A stretch of DNA of 64,000 nt from Cyclobacteriaceae bacterium (GCA_019694875.1 JAIBBC010000003.1:984469-1048468), one strand, 5' to 3'; shown: positions 54,601 to 61,826, numbered from the stretch's first letter. The notes: generated by a model not told the origin, from the sequence alone. Program-made: numbers and translations.

Positions 54601-54711
54601 AAGCGAAACCGGAATATTGACAAGCGCCAATATTCCGATGACTACGATTCCCGCCAATGTGGTAGACACTCCAATCGGACGGAAGATTATCTTGTCCCAG
54701 GCTGATTTCAA
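51658..54711 (-). CDS. RND-family efflux permease, proton-coupled
   Basis: 1017 residues, AcrB/CusA-like topology. TM4 keeps the relay aspartate: LGIGMMIDNSIIVIDN with D405 (AcrB D407 equivalent; D408 is N406). The TM10 segment is VIMGGIIINDSILKID. Porter, docking and funnel regions have usual lengths. It should export its substrate from the periplasm or outer leaflet with a membrane-fusion protein. The adjacent MFP at 57006 is the obvious partner; no TolC-like channel gene is in the window. 35 bases after the redoxin gene, overlapping the signal peptidase gene. Confidence 0.9.
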   Translation of the reverse strand: MKSAWDKIIFRPIGVSTTLAGIVVIGILALVNIPVSLMPKVDIPTLTVQLKQPNASARQLDDNFVKPLHRQFLELTHLADIQCETRSEISTIKVQFEYGTNMEYALFEVNEKIDLAMAQLSREYARPTVIASNPSDIPVFYINIALKDSLLDKTGRYVELSSLVRQYIRKRLEQMPEIAFVDMNGLADGEIVIVPNIAKLDALNISIEDFEAIIRSSNADFGSMIVQDGEYQYNVNFNAILKDKSSIEELYFKKDSRLLQIKDIASVQERLRESTGFVLSEGRRSISLAVIRQEDAQIHKMEASLHAMVENFRRDYPDVYFKISRDQTELLKLSISNLNQDLLWGTVIAIAVMAFFLKDFISPTLISLTIPISIILCVISFYVLDISINIISLSGLVLGIGMMIDNSIIVIDNIVQHRERGIGLNEACSIGAQEVFLPMLSSSLTTCAVFIPLIYISGISGALFYDEALAVSIGAVISLLVSVTIVPVYYSVFQGIRMKLVLKKNRFVEKPKHSHLALYEKSFAYLFRHQRLLFSIVLAVCLLGVSVYTFLPKSKLPELTRDEFVLNIDWNEPISVDKNYERVVALLDTLDKDVVQTYSAYVGQQQFLLDLSRQGTSEVSIYFKLNDPKRLASFQKILSKRIRQLHTDAIVSLTEASNIFNTIFPDLEPPLVIKVRPSTAMEEQTAAAQTAQLIAELKKSLTGIDVSPVAWRNNLLLQPDLQKLILYEVSYDGFYSVLKKALTDNSITVIERGQEILPVVRGNTSTPTIQQVLRSASIENSNGKLFPLDFFVSEVNGRELKTVYQDKAGEFYPVPIIAAPGSIESVIDDVQSVDDRNDQLYFDYSGSYFSNQRLIQELSLVLIISTCLLYLILAAQFESLVLPLIILLEIPIAISGAFILLLMFGTGINVMSLIGIVIMGGIIINDSILKIDAIRQLQAQGCSLMRSIFLGSHRRFKSILMTSLTTTLAMVPLLFTPGMGAELQKPLAIALGGGMAIGTLVSLYFIPICYYHFQRKR

Positions 54712-54746
54712 AAAAGAGACTATTTATATTTGAAGTTCCAAAAAAT

Positions 54747-55289
54747 CTAATCGCCGTTTATAGTCTTTAGGAACAGCTTTTTAATTGCGAGTTTTTTTAT
54801 TGGGTTTCCGACATAAAGAATCTCATCATCATCAACTAGAAATGTCTGAAATGCCTTGTCATCATCCAGCTCGTTTTCATAAAAAAATGTATTTCTATAA
54901 TCCACAATCACATCTGACCGAAAATCTATGTCTTTTAGCACGCTAATTATAAGATCAGGCGTGAACACATGAATGTAAATAAGAACATCTACTTTTTGTG
55001 ATTTAAGCTCAGCTATCAAGTTTTTCCACTCTTTAAGATCTTCAACGCAACTGCTGCAAGTCCCGTCAATAAATGTCACAATTTTGTATCGTTGCGTTAT
55101 AACTGGTGTTTTCCATCCCCCGGACAGGCTGTAAGCTTTCAGCGTATCAACAAAGTTGATTTGTTGGCCAATCTTGTCCTCAATTGTAGAGCGGACAGTT
55201 TTCTCCCTTTCTTTACATCCCCAAAAAATACATGCTGCGACAATTAGAGCTAAGGCGCCATTAATTGAGCATTTTGAATAGGCAGTCAT
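54747..55289 (-). CDS. Thioredoxin-fold (AhpC/TSA-like) lipoprotein with CxxC
   Basis: 180 residues. Signal segment ending in FWGC (C25) as lipobox; C20 is a less likely alternative. Thioredoxin-like domain with VTFIDGTCSSC (C78-x-x-C81) after the first strand and a cis-Pro-like region that is weakly conserved. Periplasmic-facing, it could oxidise or reshuffle disulfides of the cysteine-rich peptides encoded by this locus. Its ATG overlaps the propeller lipoprotein's stop by one base. Confidence 0.78.
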   Translation of the reverse strand: MTAYSKCSINGALALIVAACIFWGCKEREKTVRSTIEDKIGQQINFVDTLKAYSLSGGWKTPVITQRYKIVTFIDGTCSSCVEDLKEWKNLIAELKSQKVDVLIYIHVFTPDLIISVLKDIDFRSDVIVDYRNTFFYENELDDDKAFQTFLVDDDEILYVGNPIKKLAIKKLFLKTINGD

Positions 55290-56851
55290 TAAAGTGTATT
55301 TTTTAATTTAACAGATGCGACAATTTTTTCGACCTCTTGGTAGAGTCTCTCGTAATTTTCACATGAAAAAAACTTGACCTCTAATACTTCATTATTCTCT
55401 ATCCACAACCACTCTGCCCCTTTCGAAAAATATTTCTTCCCCGAAGGCTCTGTAGCCTCAAACTTATACCTAAAAACCCTTGTCGGCCTATTTAAAATTG
55501 TGTCGTAAAACGTGTTGTAGTCAATCATGTCAGCCCCCTTCATACTGTAGTTTTCGAGATAATTCTTAGCCCAGTTTAGGTCATTAGTAGAACTTTTCCG
55601 AACAGTAAACCAAATACTCGATCCGCATCTGTCTTTGTCGTTTGAAACATAAATATTCTTATTCATTATCAATGCACCGCTGCGTGAAGATATCCAGGCG
55701 TCTATCGCTTTATCCGGCTCTGCGTTTTTCCATCCCTCAAAAATCTGCGCATCGTAAATTGAGCTAGAAATGCTGCTGGTTGCCGGAATTGGACCCGTAT
55801 TAAGCAGTTCACTGATATCAAATTTGTAAATTTCGTTAGACTCCAAAAATGACATCCCATACAAGCCCTTATCAGTTTCAGAAACTGCAAACGTAATAAT
55901 TGGTTTATCGAGCTGTAGATCAGCTATCGGATTGCCATCCCAGTCCCAAACCTTAACGTGAGGCCTGAAAGTCTCGACACTTTCTTCTACTTCCTTTTTG
56001 GACCTGTCAACTCCTAATACATAAATATACTTTTCGGTTGCAACAGGCTCCGCATTGTATATCGGATTGCTACTCTTCTTAGTTAGGTCAAAGGCGGTGT
56101 TATTTCCCATATCAAGCGATACCTTTTTAATCAGCTTTCCCTGACTATCGTATATCTTGAACCGATTGAAGTTATAGTAAAATGTAGCAAATCTAGAACG
56201 ATCTGGTCGTGCTACCCCCGCTTTATTATAAACTTGATACTTAACGTAGTGCTTGTCAAACTTCAACCCATCATCAGGGAACTCGCCAAATTCACCAACA
56301 ACCTTCTCTCGATTTAAATTAAAAATAAAATGCTCATAAGTCTGGCTTTCATTCAGCATATTGTCTAAGAAGAAAATAGTATCGTTCATACGCTGTAGTC
56401 CATTAGTAGGTCCGCCAATTTGAGGAAAGGCCGCTGTATAAACCTGCTTAAGGGAATCATCGGTTACTTCAAATAGTTTAAAGGTTTGGCCATCCAGAAC
56501 CTCCAAACCCTCCAATGAACTTCTTAACGAATTTGTATTTACGGATCCAAACTCTCCCGGACCCTGCCCCCTAACTCCATAAGTATATATATGCTCCAAG
56601 GTTGGTATTGAAAATACTTTAAACGGCGCGCTTTTTGAGTTATGATCGTAAACCACAAACTTGTCATTCACGGCAAAAACTCTTGAGGGCATTAATATAT
56701 CAACCGGAATTTTTACAGTGGCTCCTTTCAATGACAAGGTTTTTGGGAAGGATGTAATTGAGATTTCTTCGTCGGAACTGCCACCGCAACCACTGATAAG
56801 TAAGAATAGGAACGCAGAAATTGCAGTAAACAAGAACAAATATTTTTTCAT
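55289..56851 (-). CDS. BF3164-like beta-propeller lipoprotein with C-terminal extension
   Basis: 520 residues. Lipobox LISGC at the end of a standard signal. About 30-375 contain repeated strand units typical of six-bladed TolB-like propellers (VFAVNDKFVVYDHN, GVRGQGPGEFG, KFDKHYVKYQVYN, KVWDWDGNPIADLQ). GVRGQGPGEF is a hallmark of the Bacteroidota BF3164/6-bladed group, which often occurs near cysteine-rich peptide precursors. The last about 135 residues form a separate domain. First gene of the minus-strand operon; divergent from the MFP with 154 AT-rich bases between. Confidence 0.75.
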   Translation of the reverse strand: MKKYLFLFTAISAFLFLLISGCGGSSDEEISITSFPKTLSLKGATVKIPVDILMPSRVFAVNDKFVVYDHNSKSAPFKVFSIPTLEHIYTYGVRGQGPGEFGSVNTNSLRSSLEGLEVLDGQTFKLFEVTDDSLKQVYTAAFPQIGGPTNGLQRMNDTIFFLDNMLNESQTYEHFIFNLNREKVVGEFGEFPDDGLKFDKHYVKYQVYNKAGVARPDRSRFATFYYNFNRFKIYDSQGKLIKKVSLDMGNNTAFDLTKKSSNPIYNAEPVATEKYIYVLGVDRSKKEVEESVETFRPHVKVWDWDGNPIADLQLDKPIITFAVSETDKGLYGMSFLESNEIYKFDISELLNTGPIPATSSISSSIYDAQIFEGWKNAEPDKAIDAWISSRSGALIMNKNIYVSNDKDRCGSSIWFTVRKSSTNDLNWAKNYLENYSMKGADMIDYNTFYDTILNRPTRVFRYKFEATEPSGKKYFSKGAEWLWIENNEVLEVKFFSCENYERLYQEVEKIVASVKLKNTL

Positions 56852-57005
56852 AACTGAGGGTTTATATTGATGATGCGTGTTATTAAATTGAAAATAATTA
56901 AATTTTTAACAGTGCTCAAATTATAGCTGTCAGTTTTATATAAAATCAGCTACATTCGTAATGAAGCTTATGCTATAAGTGCGATTATTATAAAGTTTAT
57001 TTGCT

Positions 57006-58085
57006 ATGAGCAAAATTTGTGGATCACTATTATTTTTTAGCTTTTTTTTGTTTCTATCATGCGGCTCAAGTGAACATTCAGAAGTTCCGCTGACCAATAG
57101 CCTTGGCGTGTTTAAGGATACTACGGAAGTAATTATTGTCGAGCTCACGCTATCACCCTTTGAAAAGGAATTGCGGAGTAACGGCAAAGTATATGCCAGA
57201 AAAAAGAGCGCGTTAAAATTTGGCGTCGCGGGGAGGATCAATAGAGTGATAGCAAAAAACGGCGATTTCTTAGGAAAGGGAGATGTCATAGCAGAATTGT
57301 ATAACGAAGAACAACGCGCGAAAATCGAAGAAACAGAACGTCAACTGCGTGCTGCAAAGCTAGAGTATGATGATATTTTAATTTCAATTAGCGGAGGAAC
57401 AAAAGACCAGTCCAAAATAAATGATAGTCAAAAGTATGCGGCTGACCTAAGGTCCGGCTACAGCAAAGCACAGGCAGACCTTAAGAAAGTAAGAGCGGAG
57501 TTTGAGCAAACTACACTACGGGCGCCATTCTCAGGCAAAGTCGCTAACCTGATAAAAAGGCCCTATGAGTTTGTAAATTCTGACGAAATCTTCTGCCTTA
57601 TCATTGATCCGACCGACTTCGAAGTCGAGTTTACGGTAATAGAGACAGAAATACCAAATGTTCAAATTGGCAATCGCGCCATCATTTCCACATTCGCTGA
57701 AACTCAATCATCTTCCGCAATTGTCACCGAAATTAACCCGTTGGTGGACGAATATGGCCTGGTGAAAATTAAAGCGCAGATTCAATCACCTAATGCCTTT
57801 TGGGAAGGAATGAATGTAAAGGTGCTTTTGAAGCAGACTTCCACCTCTCAATTTTCCGTTCCCAAGTCAGCTGTTGTAATCCGTCAAGACCATCCTATCA
57901 TCTTTAAGTATTCCCAAGGAAAAGCAATTTGGACCTATGTGCATATCCTGGACGCTAACAGCACTCACTATAGTATCTCGGGTAATGCCGAACGCAAAAG
58001 CAAACTAACTGCAGGAGATTCTATCATTACTTCCCACAATATGGATCTAGTGCACAATAGTAACGTCAAGTTAAAAAAGCAATAA
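57006..58085 (+). CDS. RND membrane-fusion (HlyD-like) lipoprotein
   Basis: 359 residues. Lipobox FLSC at about residue 19. Lipoyl half-motifs (KFGVAGRINRVIAKNGDFLG and TTLRAPFSGKVANL) flank an alpha-hairpin (about 95-165). Beta-barrel and membrane-proximal domains follow. It bridges the RND permease to an outer-membrane channel. Divergent from the propeller operon and convergent with the peptide genes; same locus. Confidence 0.9.
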   Translation: MSKICGSLLFFSFFLFLSCGSSEHSEVPLTNSLGVFKDTTEVIIVELTLSPFEKELRSNGKVYARKKSALKFGVAGRINRVIAKNGDFLGKGDVIAELYNEEQRAKIEETERQLRAAKLEYDDILISISGGTKDQSKINDSQKYAADLRSGYSKAQADLKKVRAEFEQTTLRAPFSGKVANLIKRPYEFVNSDEIFCLIIDPTDFEVEFTVIETEIPNVQIGNRAIISTFAETQSSSAIVTEINPLVDEYGLVKIKAQIQSPNAFWEGMNVKVLLKQTSTSQFSVPKSAVVIRQDHPIIFKYSQGKAIWTYVHILDANSTHYSISGNAERKSKLTAGDSIITSHNMDLVHNSNVKLKKQ

Positions 58086-58095
58086 TGCGATGCTC

Positions 58096-58136
58096 AAAAA
58101 AAGTACCCACGGCACCGTGAGTACTCTTTAATTTTC
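58096..58136. terminator. Bidirectional intrinsic terminator
   Basis: Stem AGTAC-c-CACGG (58102-58112) with CCGTG-a-GTACT (58115-58125), an AAAAAAA run on its left and TTTAATTTT on its right. Serves both the MFP gene (+) and the peptide operon (-). Confidence 0.85.
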
Positions 58137-58143
58137 TCCCAGA

Positions 58144-58431
58144 CTACTCCACTCCCCCTCGACACCCACATTTTCCTTCTACGGACCACTCATCAGAGTC
58201 TGTAAAGTCGCACAACTGACTACACTGGATAATTGCACTGCAGCCCCAGAACAGGCACGTTTTTGTAACGGAATAGCAAGTAAGGCAGTCAACAGGATCA
58301 GTAGCTGAAACTTGTTCAAAAGCAAAAACATTTGCTTCCGCAACGGCCGCTTTCGCCCGCATGTGAAAACTAAGAGTGATCATTGTTGCCAAAAAAGCAA
58401 CTGCTAAAAATGAAAAAGCTTTTACTTTCAT
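58144..58431 (-). CDS. Cysteine-rich peptide precursor 2 (NVEALA-like)
   Basis: 95 residues. Basic-hydrophobic leader (MKVKAFSFLAVAFLATMI), then ANVFAFEQVSATDP, then a core of about 50 residues with eight cysteines spaced C-x2-C-x6-C-x4-C-x5-C-x3-C-x13-C-x-C. The paralogue at 58479 has exactly the same spacing. The ANVFAFEQVSA stretch echoes the NVEALA motif of Bacteroidota precursor peptides. A V-S-A (41-43) just before T-D-P fits a type I signal peptidase site and would release a 52-residue peptide. Probable secreted, disulfide-rich peptide; activity unknown. Confidence 0.72.
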   Translation of the reverse strand: MKVKAFSFLAVAFLATMITLSFHMRAKAAVAEANVFAFEQVSATDPVDCLTCYSVTKTCLFWGCSAIIQCSQLCDFTDSDEWSVEGKCGCRGGVE

Positions 58432-58478
58432 AGAATTACGGTTTAGTTGAAATATTTTTAATCAAAAATTGAGCATTT

Positions 58479-58769
58479 TTATGACTGAGTACATCCACAC
58501 CTTCCTTCCTTACTCCACTCATCTACACTCTCCCCAGGGCAAATACCGCCGCAGGTAGTGACGTTGGTGCAACCGAAAAACCAACAGCCGTCCCATACAG
58601 AATAGCAGGTATAGCAGTCTCCGGGGTTTGTTGCTTCCACTGCTTCAAAAGCTGCAAGATTGGCAACTGATAAGGATTTGTTACTAGACTGCTCGCTGAC
58701 GTGGTGGATCGTTGCTACACTGACCAATAAAATAGCCAATGTTGACAAAGTTAGCATCACTCTTTTCAT
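58479..58769 (-). CDS. Cysteine-rich peptide precursor 1 (NVEALA-like)
   Basis: 96 residues; first gene of the two-gene peptide operon, 47 bases before its paralogue. Leader MKRVMLTLSTLAILLVSVA, then ANLAAFEAVEATNP, then eight cysteines with the same spacing as precursor 2 (first C52). The candidate cleavage V-E-A (44-46) before T47 gives a 50-residue product. Other shared positions are D-C-x-T-C-Y-S-V, the aromatic W/F before G-C, and D-E-W-S-x-E-G-[RK]-C-G-C at the end. Has its own -7 box. Confidence 0.72.
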   Translation of the reverse strand: MKRVMLTLSTLAILLVSVATIHHVSEQSSNKSLSVANLAAFEAVEATNPGDCYTCYSVWDGCWFFGCTNVTTCGGICPGESVDEWSKEGRCGCTQS

Positions 58770-58792
58770 TTGTTATAAAGTTATAATTGAGG

Positions 58793-58800
58793 CAAACTTA
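58793..58800 (-). promoter_or_regulatory. -7 box of the peptide operon
   Basis: TAAGTTTG on the minus strand fits TAnnTTTG and lies 23 bases before the ATG of precursor 1. The -33 region is only a partial match (TTT about 20 bases upstream). Confidence 0.5.
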
Positions 58801-58866
58801 CAGGTATTGCTTTCACCTTTAAACTCGAAAGTGAATCAGATAAAAGATTTACCTTCTATATTTTAA

Positions 58867-59596
58867 TGCTTTATGCAAACAACAGACCCCAATGTTTATG
58901 AGATCAAACTAAAATCTGAAATGAACTGTGACTGAACACCTAAATACATTGCTAGCTATTGAACTAAGGCACACTACCAATTACAAACCTTTAAATAGGT
59001 GCTATACTACCTATATGCTTTTGCTTAACACAAGATAGTTAGTTTAGCCAAAGTTGGCTGATCTAAATATCGGCGAGTTAACCAATATGTGTTAGCTTAT
59101 CGTCCTAATAGCAGATTTCCCTTTACATAATGTATTATCAGTGGGCATTCTTACTTTCCTTTACAAACCCTGTTTCTGGGGTATCGAATGCGTCCTCGAA
59201 TGAATTTTAAATGTTCACAAAAATAGAATGTCTAAAATATTAAATAAACTTACATAGTAGTCGTTCTAGATATTCTAATTAAAATTGGAACCCCCGTGCA
59301 GCTTGTAAGGGGGTCGTTAACATCTTTTGTGACCGATATTAACGCCCTAAACCAATAAAAAAATTGACAATAAGATTTCGCGCCCGTTCATTAAGAGCCC
59401 AAATAATATTTGGAATCCAGAAATACAAAATAAAGATACGATCAACAATGAAGTGAAATTTGGCACTTGCTTACATCCTGTTTAAAGAGGTTTTAACGGC
59501 TCTTCTGGAAACAAAAACTTACATCGAAGGATGCGAGATAAGTTGTCGAAAAATAAAACCGCTATATTTCAGAACCCCAAAAACAGGGTCGAAATT
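58867..59596. other. Long AT-rich intergenic region before the response regulator
   Basis: No credible ORF was found. Two palindromes were seen: ATAGGT-N8-ACCTAT (58995-59014), and ACCCCC/GGGGGT (about 59290-59316) without a T-run. It probably carries the regulator's promoter. It may include a degraded gene; nothing was identified. Confidence 0.35.
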
Positions 59597-60235
59597 ATGT
59601 CTGCTGTAATTGATGAGCCGGTTATTCTGCTAGCTGATGATCACGAACTCTGTCGAATAGCCGTAAAAAGATCTTTGCGAGAGTTCGCCATTACAGAAAA
59701 CATTCTCGAAGCAAAAGACGGAAAGGAAGTAATTGCTGCACTTCTTGAAACTCATGTTGACTTACTCATACTAGATATGAAGATGCCCCGTCTGAACGGA
59801 TTCGAAACGGTGGAATGGGCAGCTAAACACCGTCCTAAACTGAAAATCTTGATCATAACAATGTACGACGAACCCGCGTTGATTATCAACTTCATGCGGC
59901 TTGGAGTGTCAGGGTATATGCACAAGAGCGAAGGGAATTTAGAAGAGGCGGTACGAGACGTTTTAAACGGACGCTTTTACTACTCAAAATTCCTGGAAAC
60001 AACCATAACGCAAGCTCAGGTGGCCGTCGAAAATCCTGCTCCTGTCACTCTGACAGCAAAAGAAAAAAGAATTCTTCCATTAATCGCTGAAGGCAGGAGT
60101 AGCGAGGAGATTGCTGGGATCTTGAACCTGAAAAAAAATACGGTCGAGTCATACCGCAAAGACCTAATTGAGAAATTTAAAGTAAAAAACAGTAGCGAGC
60201 TTATCAACTTTGCGCACCGAACCGGGCTGCTTTAA
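59597..60235 (+). CDS. NarL/FixJ-type response regulator
   Basis: 212 residues from the ATG at 59597 (MSAVIDEPVILLADDHEL); the frame is open from an ATG at 59531 (22 more residues, no family similarity). Receiver domain with D14, D15, phospho-acceptor D60 (LLILDMKMP), T88 and K110, all in place. LuxR-type HTH at the C-terminus (TAKEKRILPLIAEGRSSEEI, then NTVESYRKDLIEKF). No partner histidine kinase gene is adjacent. Could regulate the peptide/RND locus to its left. Confidence 0.9.
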   Translation: MSAVIDEPVILLADDHELCRIAVKRSLREFAITENILEAKDGKEVIAALLETHVDLLILDMKMPRLNGFETVEWAAKHRPKLKILIITMYDEPALIINFMRLGVSGYMHKSEGNLEEAVRDVLNGRFYYSKFLETTITQAQVAVENPAPVTLTAKEKRILPLIAEGRSSEEIAGILNLKKNTVESYRKDLIEKFKVKNSSELINFAHRTGLL

Positions 60236-60304
60236 ATGTCCACGGCCGTCAGGATCAAATAAAGCACATCTTATAATTCACAATTCAAGCGGGTCTAGCT
60301 TTTT

Positions 60305-60529
60305 TCAAAATTTCAAGTACTTAAACTTGTAAACAAATTTCACAAGCCCTACAGTTGACTTAACGCCTAATTTTTTAAAGATGGCGAGACGGGTATTAAA
60401 GAAGGTACTCTTGCTGATGTCAAATTTTCGAGTGATCTCACCGACGATCTTTTCTTGACAAATCATGATAACAATCGCGACCTGATGTTTGGTGAGTAGC
60501 CTGAAACGCTGCCGATCGGATTTATGCAT
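60305..60529 (-). CDS. HTH-only LuxR-type small regulator
   Basis: 74 residues from the ATG at 60529 (MHKSDRQRFRLLTKHQVAI); a longer frame to 60592 is possible. It corresponds to a LuxR/GerE HTH domain alone: LTKHQVAIVIMICQEKIVGE, then KFDISKSTFFNTRLAIFKKL, then GLVKFVY. No receiver domain and no upstream remnant of one. Convergent with the response regulator. It could be a stand-alone regulator or a truncated gene. Confidence 0.6.
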   Translation of the reverse strand: MHKSDRQRFRLLTKHQVAIVIMICQEKIVGEITRKFDISKSTFFNTRLAIFKKLGVKSTVGLVKFVYKFKYLKF

Positions 60530-60673
60530 TATAGTGGTTTTTATCAAAGGTATAACATTTTGCATCTGGGCGATCGACAAAATGGGCCGCAAATGTTAAA
60601 ATTGTTTTTTTAAGCGCCATAACGCGACAAGCGAGTAATTTTTTTTAATAGCTGCGGATTTATTTGAGAAAAA

Positions 60674-60690
60674 ATAGGAGTTACTCCTAT
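60674..60690. promoter_or_regulatory. Perfect 17-bp palindrome, candidate operator
   Basis: ATAGGAGT-T-ACTCCTAT in the 259 bases between the HTH-only regulator (-) and the gene at 60789 (+). A symmetric site in a divergent promoter region, plausible target of a dimeric HTH protein such as either LuxR-type regulator nearby. Confidence 0.4.
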
Positions 60691-60788
60691 CACTACCCGT
60701 CAAAGCGTCGCATTGTCTCTAACATTGCCATCGGCAAAGGTTTGGCGCAACCATGCTCTGATTGTTTCACCCCTAAATACTCACTGAT

Positions 60789-61593
60789 ATGAAAAACATT
60801 CTTGTCTTAGTTGTCACGATTCTATCTACCATTCACCTCACAGCTCAACAGGCGGACACCCTAAAAGTTTATAACCAATCATATGAGTTCGTCAACTCGC
60901 TTTCGTCGAGATCATCTGCGCAACGACCGGCCGATAACCCAAATGGACCAACCTCGGCGATCACTTCCGGAAACAAGATCACTGCCATTTATGAGAAACA
61001 GGATCAGAATAAAGTTACCTGGGTATATTACCGATATTGGCAGTTTAAAGGATGCCGCGAAAAAAGCTGTTTTCAACGCGAGCGCTACTGACCCGGATTT
61101 AATTTTCATGATGCCCAAAGACATATTTGTCCAACTTGTAAAGCCGTTGTACAGAAGATACAAGGGTGCCACAATGGGAGCCTATACCATACCGTTCCGC
61201 CTGAGAGGTACGGGAGGTGGCGGCTTTGATTTTGAATCCAATCTTTCGCTTCAGGCCAACGTTGTTTTTGGATTCGGCAAACAGGATCAGGCGCACTCAT
61301 GGCTGAATGCATCGATCGGCATAGACTTGACGGGAGTTCAGCTCAACACCAAAAACAGCGACGTAACCGAGGCGCGTACGGCGTCGGCCTTCACAGCATC
61401 TGCGGGGCTTCTGCTAAAGCCCGCACCGTTCGCAAACATTGGTGTGTTCCTCGGAACGGATCTGCTTGGAAAGAATGACAGCGAAATAAATTGGGCGTAC
61501 AATCGAAAACCCTGGATAGGCTTGGGTATAAATATTTCATTCAACCAAATCAAATCGCCCGGCAGCCAGAAACCAACTGAACAGGAAGACTAG
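60789..61593 (+). pseudogene. Frameshifted secreted beta-rich protein
   Basis: Frame 1 starts at 60789 with a signal peptide (MKNILVLVVTILSTIHLTAQ) and continues to about 61020 (QNKVTW). The protein then makes sense only in frame 2, as ITDIGSLKDAAKKAVFNASA onward to the stop at 61593. An extra base in the GGG at about 61021 explains it; removing it joins VTW to YITDIG. The C-terminal part has outer-membrane-like alternation (GFDFESNLSLQANVVFGFG; WIGLGINISFN). A sequencing error would also explain it. Confidence 0.65.
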
Positions 61594-61694
61594 ATATATC
61601 GACACGATTTAACGCGTTTTTATCAAAATGTTTACTACTGATAAAACTGCATATATACGCCAATTTTCGGGCTATTTCCCCCTGATTAATGCAG

Positions 61695-61805
61695 TCTCAT
61701 TAACTATGGATCATTCTCACTCTGTCTCATTATTTATGGACCTGAGTTGCATCAACTATGGGCAAAAGCTAGGAATACAAATTGTTTAGTCTCATTATTT
61801 ATGGG
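61695..61805. repeat. Right-side IS-end-like repeats (TCTCATTA-WY-TATGG family)
   Basis: Direct copies: TCTCATTAACTATGGA (61695-61710), TCTCATTATTTATGGA (61725-61740), a partial CATCAACTATGGG (about 61750-61762) and TCTCATTATTTATGGGA (61790-61805 plus one). Multiple short copies at one end are characteristic of transposase-binding ends such as those of the IS21 family. No transposase gene remains. Confidence 0.7.
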
Positions 61806-61826
61806 AAACGACATTTTCTGTCGTTT
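61806..61826. repeat. AAACGACA-N5-TGTCGTTT hairpin
   Basis: Perfect 8-bp inverted repeat directly adjoining the last IS-end-like repeat. May be part of the same element's end or a terminator lacking a long T-run. Confidence 0.5.

Noticed and set aside
47493-54711. Ordinary multidrug RND operon
   Set aside because: No TolC-like gene, two unequal RND subunits, and an inserted signal peptidase and redoxin next to peptide genes make a specialised system more likely; a general drug pump is still possible.
58873-58923. Very short ORF (17 codons) in the gap after the peptide operon
   Set aside because: Too short, no context and no hydrophobic or cysteine-rich feature.
59290-59316. ACCCCC...GGGGGT palindrome as a terminator or riboswitch
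   Set aside because: No T-run follows and no riboswitch core was recognised; kept only as a note on the intergenic region.
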